A DNA stretch of 64,000 nucleotides from Bacilli bacterium (GCA_900755065.1 CAAEFC010000006.1:90086-154085); one strand, 5' to 3'. Shown: positions 25,615 through 34,989, counted from the stretch's first letter. Translations and numbers: made by a program. The notes: generated from the sequence alone by a model not told the origin.

Positions 25615-26537
25615 AAACGATTCGCATTCATTCCCTGAAAGAAATCCCTTTTTACCGGAATCTGACTTTATGTCTGGGCTTTTTCGACGCTTTGCATGCC
25701 GGTCATCGGAAACTGATCGAAAGCGGAAAACGCTTTTCTTCGCCGTTAGGCGTGCTGACGTTTTCGGAAAATCCCCTTCGCTTGCTGAAAGGCGAAATTT
25801 GTCCCGTGATTTCCTCTTTGGAAATGAAACAGGAGATTCTGAGCGACGCGGGCGTCGATCTTTTGTTCGTGTTGGAATTGTCATGGGAATTTCTCAATCT
25901 GGAAAAGGAAGCCTTCATCGAAGAGATTCTTCTTCCGCTGGGCGTCGAAAACATCGTCTGCGGGTTCGACTATTCGTTCGGGAAGGGAGGAAAGGGAAGA
26001 CCGGAAGATCTGATCGGTTCGGGAAAGTTTCACGTCGAAGTGATCGAGGAAGTGAAGAACGACCGGAATGAAAAGATTTCCTCTTCGCTGATTCATTCGC
26101 TGATCCGTTCGGGGAAAACGGAAGAAGCGGGCATTTATCTTTGCCGGCCATATCAGATCAGGGGAACGGTGAAGTCCGGATTTCATGTCGGACGGACGAT
26201 ATCCTACAAGACGGCGAATATCGGAATGTCGGATCGGTTTGAATTGCCGCGCAGGGGTGTTTACGCTACGGAGATCGAAATCGACTGCCGCCGTTATGAG
26301 TCGATGACGAATATCGGCTGTCACCCGACGGTCAATACTTTACCGGAACCGGGAATCGAGACGCACATTTTCGATTTCGACGAAAACCTTTACGGAAAAA
26401 AAGTTCGATTGTATTTTTATCGTAAGATCCGGGACGAGATAAAATTTGAAAGTCTTTCCGATCTGAAAAAACAACTCGAATGCGACGAAACGGAAACGCG
26501 GGAATACTTTGCCGGCAAAAGAAAGGAAACAGCGTGA
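25611..26537 (+). CDS. ribF: Bifunctional riboflavin kinase / FAD synthetase
   Basis: 308 residues. The N-terminal FAD synthetase half shows LGFFDALHAGHRKLI and GFDYSFGKGGKG; SSLIHSLIRSGK starts the link to the flavokinase half, where GTVKSGFHVGRTISYKTAN, NIGCHPTV and ETHIFDFDENLYGKKV are seen. The flavokinase PTAN motif (usually FPTAN after GRTIG) reads YKTAN here, so the conserved Pro is missing. Translation is coupled to truB. FMN and FAD synthesis is the expected role. Confidence 0.93.
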   Translation: MKTIRIHSLKEIPFYRNLTLCLGFFDALHAGHRKLIESGKRFSSPLGVLTFSENPLRLLKGEICPVISSLEMKQEILSDAGVDLLFVLELSWEFLNLEKEAFIEEILLPLGVENIVCGFDYSFGKGGKGRPEDLIGSGKFHVEVIEEVKNDRNEKISSSLIHSLIRSGKTEEAGIYLCRPYQIRGTVKSGFHVGRTISYKTANIGMSDRFELPRRGVYATEIEIDCRRYESMTNIGCHPTVNTLPEPGIETHIFDFDENLYGKKVRLYFYRKIRDEIKFESLSDLKKQLECDETETREYFAGKRKETA

Positions 26538-26576
26538 AAGAAGATTCCGTGAACCTTCCGACTTCTCAAATTTTTC

Positions 26577-26605
26577 TTGAATCGAAAAAGGATTGATGAT
26601 ATAGT
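26577..26605 (+). promoter_or_regulatory. Promoter of rpsO
   Basis: TTGAAT at 26577-26582 and TATAGT at 26600-26605 with a 17-bp spacer. Confidence 0.6.
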
Positions 26606-26610
26606 ATTAG

Positions 26611-26673
26611 AGCGACTTCTTCTTGGCTCGGCGACACTCCGACGCCCGGCTAGGAAAAAGTTAAGAATCAAAC
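26611..26673 (+). promoter_or_regulatory. Possible S15 autoregulatory leader
   Basis: The leader contains a GC-rich imperfect hairpin in which TGGCTCGG pairs with CCCGGCTA around 26623-26654, just ahead of the rpsO ribosome binding site. S15 leaders that bind the protein are known in Bacillota; assignment here rests only on position and a rough fold. Confidence 0.4.
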
Positions 26674-26686
26674 AGGAGGAAAGAAA

Positions 26687-26956
26687 ATGGCACTGACCAA
26701 AGAAAAGAAAGCCGAAATCATCGCAAAGTTCGGCGTCAACGACAAGGACACCGGATCGACCAAAGTGCAGATCGCTTTGCTGACCCAGCAGATCAACGAT
26801 CTGACCAATCACTTGAAGGTGAACAAGCACGACAATTCTTCCCGAAGAGGACTTTTCGTCTTAGTCGGTAAGAGAAGAGGTCTTTTGGATTATCTGGCGC
26901 GCAACGATTACGATGCGTATGCCGCTTTGATCAAAGAATTAGGCATCCGCAAATAG
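26687..26956 (+). CDS. rpsO: 30S ribosomal protein S15
   Basis: 89 residues, the exact family length. Family features include DTGSTKVQIALLT, INDLTNHLK, HDNSSRRGLFVLVGKRRGLLDYL and a final YAALIKELGIRK. AGGAGG lies ten bases before the ATG. It binds 16S rRNA helices early in 30S assembly. It has its own promoter and is the last backbone protein gene before tRNA-Gly and the AT-rich Rhs island. Confidence 0.98.
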   Translation: MALTKEKKAEIIAKFGVNDKDTGSTKVQIALLTQQINDLTNHLKVNKHDNSSRRGLFVLVGKRRGLLDYLARNDYDAYAALIKELGIRK

Positions 26957-26970
26957 ACTCTTTTCGGTCG

Positions 26971-26997
26971 GTAAGAGATTACATTTGTAATCTTTAC
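26971..26997 (+). terminator. Hairpin after rpsO, weak terminator or tRNA processing site
   Basis: Long stem GTAAGAGATTAC/GTAATCTTTAC with one bulge and an ATTT loop. There is no clean T run, and tRNA-Gly starts three bases later, so read-through into the tRNA is possible. Confidence 0.45.
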
Positions 26998-26999
26998 TT

Positions 27000-27073
27000 G
27001 CAAGCATAGTTTAGTGGTAGAACTTCAGCTTCCCAAGCTGACTGTGCGAGTTCGATTCTCGTTGCTTGCTCCA
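27000..27073 (+). tRNA. tRNA-Gly (anticodon CCC)
   Basis: Acceptor stem GCAAGCA/TGCTTGC, anticodon stem TCAGC/GCTGA with loop TTCCCAA (anticodon CCC), T loop TTCGATT and encoded CCA at 27071-27073. Discriminator T fits tRNA-Gly. It forms the left border of the AT-rich island. Confidence 0.93.
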
Positions 27074-27085
27074 TTAAAAACATAT

Positions 27086-27127
27086 AGGTTTGATACAATG
27101 AAAATTCGTTGTGTTAAACCTTTTTTT
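27086..27127 (+). terminator. Terminator after tRNA-Gly
   Basis: Stem AGGTTTGATACAA/TTGTGTTAAACCT with mostly Watson-Crick pairs and a ten-base loop, followed by seven T residues. Confidence 0.85.
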
Positions 27128-27417
27128 CTTTGCAATTTTTAACCGTTTTAGAACAAAATTTGGTGTTTGGGGTTTAAATGGTAAATCCATAACTTTTCAA
27201 TTTAAAATTGGCACAAAAATAAATATCATGAATCCAACAGCAAAATAGGGGTTGAAGTTCTATGTTATTAGCAAGACATTTTGAGGTAAATAGTGTATAA
27301 TGAGTTTAGACAAAGCGAAATCTGTCTCGCATCAATAATCTGAATCTTATAACAAGATGGCTTCAAGAAAAGTAAAAATCAATTTGGATGATATTAAAAA
27401 ATAGAAGGAGAGATAAT
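27128..27417. other. AT-rich intergenic start of the Rhs island
   Basis: No convincing gene. The composition drops sharply to AT-rich after the tRNA terminator. A 15-codon open frame at 27357-27404 (ending NLDDIKK) sits right before the next gene; it may be a remnant tail or chance. No integrase, inverted repeats or tRNA end duplication was seen. Confidence 0.5.
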
Positions 27418-28332
27418 ATGTATGATTTAGATAAATATAAAGGGAAAGAACTCCTGGTAAGGAAAAGAATTGCTGGATTTATTGAAAAACTTTTTAAAGC
27501 ATATGATTATGATTTTCACCATGACAGATTTAAAAAAGTTGTTTATGGAGAAGATTCATGTAATTGCTTGATAGAAGAAAAATTTAAATCTTACTATGAT
27601 GGGTATTGGTTTTTATTGTCAAATTCAAAAAATGCCCTTTCTAATGATTTGCTAAATAAATTTTTGTTTTTACTCTTTGGTAAAACGGTAGATTATTCAA
27701 TTCTGCTAAGAATAACAAAAGCATATTTCGAATATGTGGATTGTCCGCCTTTTGAAGCAGCTGTTGATTTTCATTTGAGAGCATATGATGAAATGGAAGA
27801 GTTTAATGAGATAGACAGGACTGCTATATCATTAATGCTCTTTAATTATTCTTTAGTAAAGAATGGAGTTGCAACAATAAGTATATTTTCATACGAATAT
27901 AAAGAATATTTTGATTTAAGACAAGAGTATAAAAATGGCAACAGGGTAAAATTATATGATTTTTTAATGCGAGTTATTGACCGCGGCAAATATCAAGACA
28001 AATCTTACTACCTGAATTTAAGAGAACTGACAATTGAAGAAATAAGAAAGACAATCATTGAAGACAAAGACTACCTAATGAACGAATTAAAAGTCAAAAG
28101 CATTTCAATATTTGGATCGTTTGCAAAAGGAACCGACAGGATTGACTCGGATATAGATCTATTAATTTCTTTTTCATTGGATTTATTAAAAGAAGAAAAA
28201 GAAGCAAATATCGAATTTATTAAAAACGATTATTTTAAAAAATTTAATCGTTTTATAGATGTCACAGAAGTAAGTGAATATTTAAATGACGATTTTATTA
28301 AAAAAATAACATATGTAAAAAAAATATTTTAA
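27418..28332 (+). CDS. MNT-type nucleotidyltransferase protein with possible degenerate Fic-like region
   Basis: 304 residues from the ATG at 27418 after GAAGGAG. The C-terminal domain has IFGSFAKGTDRIDSDIDLLI (GS at 233-234, SDIDL at 244-248), the active-site pattern of small MNT nucleotidyltransferases. Residues about 113-160 (AAVDFHLRAYDEMEEFNEIDRT shown in part, then LFNYSLVKNG) recall the core helices of Fic proteins (HPF.DGNGRT.RLL.N..L...G), but the catalytic His and the GNG loop are absent. Such MNT domains often act as antitoxins or toxin modifiers. It is AT-rich like the Rhs gene 18 bases downstream, and may be transcribed with it. Confidence 0.65.
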   Translation: MYDLDKYKGKELLVRKRIAGFIEKLFKAYDYDFHHDRFKKVVYGEDSCNCLIEEKFKSYYDGYWFLLSNSKNALSNDLLNKFLFLLFGKTVDYSILLRITKAYFEYVDCPPFEAAVDFHLRAYDEMEEFNEIDRTAISLMLFNYSLVKNGVATISIFSYEYKEYFDLRQEYKNGNRVKLYDFLMRVIDRGKYQDKSYYLNLRELTIEEIRKTIIEDKDYLMNELKVKSISIFGSFAKGTDRIDSDIDLLISFSLDLLKEEKEANIEFIKNDYFKKFNRFIDVTEVSEYLNDDFIKKITYVKKIF

Positions 28333-28350
28333 AAATTAGGAGGAATAATT

Positions 28351-31300
28351 ATGAATAAAGGTTTAAAAAATTATACAAAGCAAATCACGTTAACTATCGG
28401 TAATGCCGCTGAAGCGAACATAAACACAAATAAGCAAGACGCAAATCTTCATATTACATTACCACTGATTACTACAATTGGACTATGTCCGATTGAAACG
28501 AGTTTAGTATTTAATTTGCAAGATAAATATGATGAAGAATTATTTGGAAAGGGATGCAAGCTAAATTTTTATTCAAAAATAACATATACATCAGACAAAA
28601 ATAAAATCAAAAACTTTGATGGGTCAACGGACGAATACTTATCTTCTAACAATTATTACAATAAAGAAACAAATCTTGAATGTAAAAAGATTAATGATGA
28701 TAAATATGGTATAACCTATCATTATGAAGTTAAGGATAAATATGGAAATTTAAATACTTTTAACACAAATCAAAATTATCCACTACAAGTTAAATATAAA
28801 AATGGCGATAGTATTACTACTGATTTTGTTGCGGCGACCAAAGTAATTCGCAATGGTAAAGGTGATGAAATTCGTTTTGCTAAAAATGGAAGTTCGTATA
28901 TTACAAGTGTATCCTATTATCATAACAATCAATTAGTCAACAAGGTAGAAATCGCCTATTCAAATGGATTTATTTCTAAACTTACATATAAGAACGGCAC
29001 AACCACTGTTGCGACTACTTCATTGTCTGTAGCGGATAATTCTGTGATTGTGATTGATGATTTAAGTGGTTATAGAATGAAATTTAATATCGATTCAGGA
29101 CGTGTAATTTCATATGTAGACGGCTACGATGCAAGTTATAGTAACGGACGTCAAACAAGTATTCAATATGGGGATAATATTACAACAGTAACGGATTATA
29201 GAGGTCAACACGCGTATTATTTCTTTGATAGCAATAACCTACCATTATTTGAAATGGATGATGAAGGAAATGTTATTGAAACCGAATATGATAGTGAAAC
29301 AAGAGTTTTAAAATCAAATAGCGGTGTTGTTGAGACGAATAGAACGGATAATCTATTAGGTAGCCAAACACTAAGTTCATTTGATGCAAGTGGTGTAACT
29401 CTATCACAAGTAAATGTTAACGATACACGATTTAGTCAAATTTTAAGTTCTTCAACTTATCGTATTACCGGTACAGGAACACTAGTTAAAAGAATCAATG
29501 TTAATGGTTTAGCAACCGATAATGTAATGGCTGTTCTTTTTGGAAAGCAATTAACTGCTAAAACAGATTCATCGTATGTTCAAGTCTCACTTACTTGCGG
29601 AAATGATAAAGATACAGATTATTTTGGTAAAACAACAATCGACCAATTATTTGATTTAATGACATTAGGCGTAACAACCGAAAAATCATATGATTATATT
29701 GAATTAAAGATTCAATTCGTCGGCAATGCATCTATCGAAATTGGCGGAGTTCAGCTGATTAAAAAGAAGTTTGGAAGTTTCTATACATACGATGAATCAG
29801 GCAATGCTACGGATATTGGTATTGGAGCAGCAAGTACTAGCATTTCATATGGTACGAATAATCTGCCTAAATCATCAACTGGTGTAGATTCTTCAACATT
29901 TGATTATGAGTATGATGATTATGGTAATCTAATTAAGGCTAAAACAGCATATGGTGTAAAAATTGAAAATACATTTGATGAAACGCATAAATCAAACTTG
30001 CTTTCTAATAAGGTAAGTAATAGCAAGGGTACAAAGATTTTAGAAACTGCCAAAACATATACATCAGATGGCAGATTTGTTTTAACGGATACAGACGAAT
30101 TAGGCAATACAACAACTTATAACGAGTATGATTCACTCGGTAAAGTTAAGAAAGTGACGAATGCATTAAATGCAGTAAGTAATTTTAACTATAATAATGA
30201 TGGAACATTAAGTGAAATTATTTTAAGCAAAGGCTCTAAATCAGCAAATGCAACTTATCTATACGATTCAAAGAAGAGAATCTCTAAAGTAACATTATCT
30301 AATGGAAGTGTGTATGATTTTAGTTATGATCATTACAACAACCTCGTCCAAATAAAATTAAATAATGTAGTCGTATTTAACTATGAATATGATCTAGTCA
30401 ATGGTAACCTAGTTAAGCAAAAATATGGCTCAAGCGGTGATGCATTTGCTTTTGAATATAATGCTGATGAATTAATAACAAAGATTAATTATGTGAATTC
30501 CAGTGGTGCAACTTCTACAAAATTTAATTATTTCTATAATGATAGAAAAGAATTAGTAAAAATAACAGATGCGAATGGAAATCTTCTTAACGAATATGAG
30601 TATGACAATAATGGTAAAGTCACACGAATAAAAATACAAAATTCAGAGATTAAAAATACATATGACAATCTAGATAACGTTGTAACAAAATCAGTTAAAA
30701 TCGATAACAAATCTATTTACACATCATATGATTCGGTAAATCGGTCTAAAGGATCTCACCCTGAATCACTATATGAGCCATATAAAAATAGTAGTTGCTA
30801 CCTTGCAACCTTTGATACAGATGGAAAATTGAGATATCAAAATGAGACGGTATTACCTATAAATCATAATGAAAACGAGACAAACGTTGATATTAATAAA
30901 GAGAGCGTAATTCCATATATTAATGTAGGTTCAACTAAGCGATTAAGTTACAAACTTGAATGTAGTAGTTACTATCCTAATCCAAGTGGATGTATTCAAT
31001 TCTGGTTCAAGTCGAATACATCAACTTCGTCATCTACAAGAAAATATTTATTTAGTACAAAAACATCAAACTCCCGCTATCACGATTTCATTGGACTATA
31101 CTTATTGGGTAAAAAAGTTTATCTGGAGGTCGTAGACATTAATGGAAATTATTATGATTTGTTAACATCTGAAAAGGAGGTAGATTTATCTAAATGGAAT
31201 TTTATTTCCTTGAACTTTATGAACCGTTATGATGGGCTTGGCTATGATGATGTATGTGAATATGCTTTAACATTAAACGCACATATGCAAATTTATAAAA

Positions 31301-33849
31301 AGGTTAATCCTAGAATCTATGTTGATTGTGGACCTAAACCAATTATAAATGTTGGTCATAAGTATGATGGTACACAAGCTTCAAATGATTTTACTGGCAA
31401 AATTGCTTGTTTAATGATTAGTAAAAGAAAATATATATCACTGACTGAAGTGTTCAAGTATTATCGATTAACAAAAGATTATATCATAGATAATCAATTA
31501 GTAGAAACAGACGCACAAACAGTTGATTTTAGTCAGACAAACTTATTTAGTATTAATCAAAATATTCAGAATTTGTTTGAAATTTATCCTTTGCAAAACA
31601 GTGTGACTTCATTAAAAGGCAAAGCACCGATTAAGTTTGATCTTAGAAACTTATCCAAAGTAGATAAAGATAGAACATTTAATTTCAACAATTTAATTAA
31701 ACGTTATGCATATGTTGCAGATGGCGAGAAACTAGTATATAGCTTTAATCAATCAACTTCCGGTACAATTGTAATGAGAGCATTTACAGATGTAAACGAA
31801 AGCAAACAATATTTCCTTGAAGGAAAGGATACGCAAAACAGAGTTTTAGGTCTATTTAGAAACGCGAACAATAAAGTTTGCGTCGACTTTAACGGTACTA
31901 TAATTACTACAAGCTTAACTTTTACAACGGATGAGTGGCATACGATCGGATTATCATTTAATAATCCATCAGCATCCGGGTCACAAAGCAATAGATATTT
32001 AGACCTACGAGTAATCGTAGATGGGAATACTTGGAATACCTCGCAAATTACAAGCTTTGAATATAGTTCATTGACCTTCTCAATTGGTAGAAAATTTAAT
32101 GGAGTATCTATCCTTTCAAACTTTGGAAACTATAGTAATCCATATCCTTTGTATGGTCAGATTGAGATGTTGGCAGCACGAGCTTCGTATTGTGAACTTG
32201 CAACATTGAATACTTTAAAAGATGAATTGGTTGGTTTAACTAAGGTTAATGAGTTTGATGAATTTGGAATGCTTAAGAAAACTGAAGTACATCAAACCGG
32301 ACAAACCATTTTATTAAATACATATACATATAAAACAAGAAGTGATAGTAAATATATTTCTAAGCAAGTTGCAACTGAAACAATAAAAGTTGGAAGTCAA
32401 AGTACTACTAGAAGATACACAACTGATGCATTAGGAAATGTAACTTCAATTAGTGATTCTACATTTGGCAATCATTCATACGAGTATGATTATAGGGGCT
32501 TTTTAACTAAAGCTGATGGTGAAGGATATGAATATGACGGAAATGGTAATATTACCAGAAAAGGGGATACAAATTTTGTATACGATAGTGTAATAAAAGA
32601 TAGATTGGTTTCTGTTGGTGGTGTAGCGATAAACTACAATTCTGACAATCCACTAAATCCAACTCAATATGGAAGTAAATATTTCACATTTGAAGGAAAA
32701 AGGTTAACAAGATTAACTTTGACAAGTGGATATTATGACTATAAATATAATGATCAAGGTTTACGTATTCAAAAGAAAGATTATCGTGGCATAACATGGA
32801 ACTATACATATGATGGTGATAAATTAATTTATGAATCATCTCAATATGGTAAATTGAACTTTTTATATGATGAAAATAATATGCTGTATGGTTTCATCAA
32901 AGACAATGCAGAAAAGTATTTATATATCCGAGATAACCTACAAAATATTATAGCAATTGCTACACTTTCAGGTGAAATTGTGGTTAAATATACGTATGAC
33001 GCATGGGGTAAATTATTATCTATAACAGGCACTCTGGCATCGACCATTGGATCATTAAATCCATTTATATATAAGGGCTACTACTATGATCAGGAAAGCG
33101 GAATGTATTATTGTAAATCAAGATATTATGTTCCTGAATGGTGCAGATGGATTTCGCCAGATTCAATCGAATATTTAGATCCTGAAAGTGTTAATGGATT
33201 AAACTTATATGCTTACTGTGGAAACGATCCCGTAAATCGATTCGATCCAACTGGTCATTCTTGGAAATCGTTCTGGAACGGTGTTGGTGACTGGTTTAGT
33301 GATAACTGGGTAAAATTAGCTATTGGTGCAGGGGCTATCGCCTTAGGTGTTCTTACTATGGGAGCTGCAACTCTTATTAGTGGCGCAGGAATAGCGGCAG
33401 CATTAAGTGCGATGGGTACAGCAGCGCTTTCTTCTTTGGCTCAAGCGGGTATTAGTACTGCTATTAGTGCTGGTATTGGTTTAGCAGTTGGCGGCATAAC
33501 ATCTGGTTCTTGGGAAGGAGCGGTTGAAGGAATACTTAATGGTATTGCTGATGGATTTATGTGGGGTGGAATTTTCGCTGGTGCTGGTCAGGTGTTGAGC
33601 GGTGCAATGAAAATAACAAGAACACTTGCTCCAAATTTCAATGGCGCACAAATAGGAAGAGTCAAATTATGGTCTCCAAATGCTGCCGGAAACCCAAAAA
33701 CAGGTGGTACATTAATCAAGTTCGGAAGATTTAATAGAATTGATTCTGAAATTAGAAATATGATTCATATTCACTTAAAATTATTGGGGCGTACAATTAA
33801 TCATTTTCCAATTGGCATGATTGCAGGTGGAGTTATAGGAGGATTTTAA
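28351..33849 (+). CDS. Rhs/YD-repeat polymorphic toxin with two internal LamG-like domains
   Basis: 1832 residues; AGGAGG precedes the ATG. No signal peptide or lipobox is visible. YD repeats (YDSLGKVKKV, YEYDNNGKVTRI, YEYDGNGNI) fill two blocks, interrupted by two jelly-roll (LamG/concanavalin-like) segments near residues 880-1020 and 1110-1290. The Rhs-associated core GYYYDQESGMYYCKSRYY..WISPD ends in NRFDPTGHS near residue 1637. After it come a Gly/Ala-rich hydrophobic pretoxin stretch and a C-terminal toxin candidate of about 75 residues (KLWSPN, GGTLIKFGRFNRID, MIHIHLKLLG, NHFPIG). The toxin activity is not recognised. The stop overlaps the next gene (TAATG), the expected toxin-immunity arrangement. 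Confidence 0.9.
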   Translation: MNKGLKNYTKQITLTIGNAAEANINTNKQDANLHITLPLITTIGLCPIETSLVFNLQDKYDEELFGKGCKLNFYSKITYTSDKNKIKNFDGSTDEYLSSNNYYNKETNLECKKINDDKYGITYHYEVKDKYGNLNTFNTNQNYPLQVKYKNGDSITTDFVAATKVIRNGKGDEIRFAKNGSSYITSVSYYHNNQLVNKVEIAYSNGFISKLTYKNGTTTVATTSLSVADNSVIVIDDLSGYRMKFNIDSGRVISYVDGYDASYSNGRQTSIQYGDNITTVTDYRGQHAYYFFDSNNLPLFEMDDEGNVIETEYDSETRVLKSNSGVVETNRTDNLLGSQTLSSFDASGVTLSQVNVNDTRFSQILSSSTYRITGTGTLVKRINVNGLATDNVMAVLFGKQLTAKTDSSYVQVSLTCGNDKDTDYFGKTTIDQLFDLMTLGVTTEKSYDYIELKIQFVGNASIEIGGVQLIKKKFGSFYTYDESGNATDIGIGAASTSISYGTNNLPKSSTGVDSSTFDYEYDDYGNLIKAKTAYGVKIENTFDETHKSNLLSNKVSNSKGTKILETAKTYTSDGRFVLTDTDELGNTTTYNEYDSLGKVKKVTNALNAVSNFNYNNDGTLSEIILSKGSKSANATYLYDSKKRISKVTLSNGSVYDFSYDHYNNLVQIKLNNVVVFNYEYDLVNGNLVKQKYGSSGDAFAFEYNADELITKINYVNSSGATSTKFNYFYNDRKELVKITDANGNLLNEYEYDNNGKVTRIKIQNSEIKNTYDNLDNVVTKSVKIDNKSIYTSYDSVNRSKGSHPESLYEPYKNSSCYLATFDTDGKLRYQNETVLPINHNENETNVDINKESVIPYINVGSTKRLSYKLECSSYYPNPSGCIQFWFKSNTSTSSSTRKYLFSTKTSNSRYHDFIGLYLLGKKVYLEVVDINGNYYDLLTSEKEVDLSKWNFISLNFMNRYDGLGYDDVCEYALTLNAHMQIYKKVNPRIYVDCGPKPIINVGHKYDGTQASNDFTGKIACLMISKRKYISLTEVFKYYRLTKDYIIDNQLVETDAQTVDFSQTNLFSINQNIQNLFEIYPLQNSVTSLKGKAPIKFDLRNLSKVDKDRTFNFNNLIKRYAYVADGEKLVYSFNQSTSGTIVMRAFTDVNESKQYFLEGKDTQNRVLGLFRNANNKVCVDFNGTIITTSLTFTTDEWHTIGLSFNNPSASGSQSNRYLDLRVIVDGNTWNTSQITSFEYSSLTFSIGRKFNGVSILSNFGNYSNPYPLYGQIEMLAARASYCELATLNTLKDELVGLTKVNEFDEFGMLKKTEVHQTGQTILLNTYTYKTRSDSKYISKQVATETIKVGSQSTTRRYTTDALGNVTSISDSTFGNHSYEYDYRGFLTKADGEGYEYDGNGNITRKGDTNFVYDSVIKDRLVSVGGVAINYNSDNPLNPTQYGSKYFTFEGKRLTRLTLTSGYYDYKYNDQGLRIQKKDYRGITWNYTYDGDKLIYESSQYGKLNFLYDENNMLYGFIKDNAEKYLYIRDNLQNIIAIATLSGEIVVKYTYDAWGKLLSITGTLASTIGSLNPFIYKGYYYDQESGMYYCKSRYYVPEWCRWISPDSIEYLDPESVNGLNLYAYCGNDPVNRFDPTGHSWKSFWNGVGDWFSDNWVKLAIGAGAIALGVLTMGAATLISGAGIAAALSAMGTAALSSLAQAGISTAISAGIGLAVGGITSGSWEGAVEGILNGIADGFMWGGIFAGAGQVLSGAMKITRTLAPNFNGAQIGRVKLWSPNAAGNPKTGGTLIKFGRFNRIDSEIRNMIHIHLKLLGRTINHFPIGMIAGGVIGGF

Positions 33850-34325
33850 TGAGAAAAGTAAAATTTGTTAAAACAAAATATGGTGTTTGTGCTTGTTTAG
33901 ATAAATCATTGTTTAAAAATGAAAGTGAACAAATTACAAAAATTCTTAAAATAATGGATTTGTTTTCAGATAATATCGAAAGATATGAAGGCACTATTTT
34001 TATTAATGTGAACGATATATCAATTGTTGATGATTTGTGTAACATAAATTGTTCATTTGAATTAATTTCCATTATTAAAGATATATTAAATAGGGATAAA
34101 GAAGAAAAGTATAAAGTTACATTTAAAAATGACCAAATTGGACAAATAATTAATTTTCTCTTTAAAAACAATTTAACTTTTGATGGCAACGGTTATAAAA
34201 ATAATGATGAAATTTTGTTGGGTATTGTAGTCAATGATCATGATGGTTCGTATATTACTTTTAACGACAAAATATTTATAAAAGAAAATTATAAACAATT
34301 AATAAATAATATATTTAAAAATTAG
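33849..34325 (+). CDS. Candidate immunity protein for the Rhs toxin
   Basis: 158 residues, cytosolic, AT-rich and rich in Asn, Ile and Lys. No family recognised. Its start shares the TAATG overlap with the Rhs stop, which is the classical position of the immunity gene for a C-terminal Rhs toxin. The function is inferred from position alone. Its stop is followed at once by an open frame that looks like a displaced toxin tail. Confidence 0.65.
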   Translation: MRKVKFVKTKYGVCACLDKSLFKNESEQITKILKIMDLFSDNIERYEGTIFINVNDISIVDDLCNINCSFELISIIKDILNRDKEEKYKVTFKNDQIGQIINFLFKNNLTFDGNGYKNNDEILLGIVVNDHDGSYITFNDKIFIKENYKQLINNIFKN

Positions 34326-34453
34326 CAAATTCCTTTCACAAGCAAAACTTAGGAATCGGTGATGATGTAAATAGGGCAAGAGTAGATGGAGCTGGATTCT
34401 TATCTAGAGGTGTAACAAAATTTGTAGGAAATTTTATAGGAGATTGGTTTTAA
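34319..34453 (+). pseudogene. Displaced Rhs toxin C-terminal tail (orphan 1)
   Basis: A 44-codon open frame without a start, reading ...SFHKQNLGIGDDVNRARVDG...FVGNFIGDWF and ending in TAATG. Its end (TTATAGGAGATTGGTTTTAATG) is built like the end of the intact Rhs gene (TTATAGGAGGATTTTAATG, shown in part), and it too overlaps the start of a small gene. The simplest reading is the remainder of an older Rhs C-terminus pushed downstream when the current toxin-immunity module was inserted. Confidence 0.6.
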
Positions 34454-34683
34454 TGAAAAAGACATTAAAAATATTACTGATAGTTTATATTAGTATTGCT
34501 ATTATTTTTTTAATAGGTTATGGAATTATGGAAGTATTAAAAGTAATGCCTTTTTCAAATAATCCTACTTTTGATTTAATTTGGCATATATTTTTTGGTG
34601 GAATGCATATTACAGGTGCTCCTCTAGTTATCACTTTCATAGTTTGTTTTATAAAATTTTTGATTCAAAAGCTCAAAAAATAA
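34453..34683 (+). CDS. Small two-helix membrane protein, candidate orphan immunity protein
   Basis: 76 residues from the ATG at 34453 that overlaps the orphan toxin tail stop; an in-frame ATG at 34444 lies within that tail. Two membrane helices (about 5-25 and 50-68) flank a short loop. A membrane immunity protein would suit a membrane-acting toxin. No family recognised; the role is inferred from the cassette position. Confidence 0.55.
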   Translation: MKKTLKILLIVYISIAIIFLIGYGIMEVLKVMPFSNNPTFDLIWHIFFGGMHITGAPLVITFIVCFIKFLIQKLKK

Positions 34684-34722
34684 AGTAAAGAAGATCGTGA
34701 TTTATTTAAGGAGTGAATGGAA

Positions 34723-34989
34723 ATGAAAATTGTAAAATATATTCTGTCTTGTATAATCGGATGCTTCGATGCACTAGTAGGCAAAGGTATGAGTGGCGGC
34801 ATTAAAGAAGGAATAGTGGGTTTATTTTCCATACTTTTCATAATAGTATTGTTTTTTGCCTCGTTTATCTTCTTAGATAAAAAGACAAGTATTCATTTTA
34901 AATTAAAGATTTTATGTTCCATTGCGATAACCGCTTTATTGATAGGTCTGATTTTTGTAGTTTTAATAGTCTTTGAAAAAGTATTCTAA
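34723..34989 (+). CDS. Small membrane protein, candidate immunity protein
   Basis: 88 residues from the ATG at 34723, nine bases after AAGGAG; the ATG at 34717 is too close to that site. Two or three hydrophobic segments (VGLFSILFIIVLFFASFIFL, ALLIGLIFVVLIVF). Directly upstream a ten-codon open frame (SKEDRDLFKE, ending 34716) may be the very end of another lost toxin tail. No family recognised. Confidence 0.5.
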   Translation: MKIVKYILSCIIGCFDALVGKGMSGGIKEGIVGLFSILFIIVLFFASFIFLDKKTSIHFKLKILCSIAITALLIGLIFVVLIVFEKVF

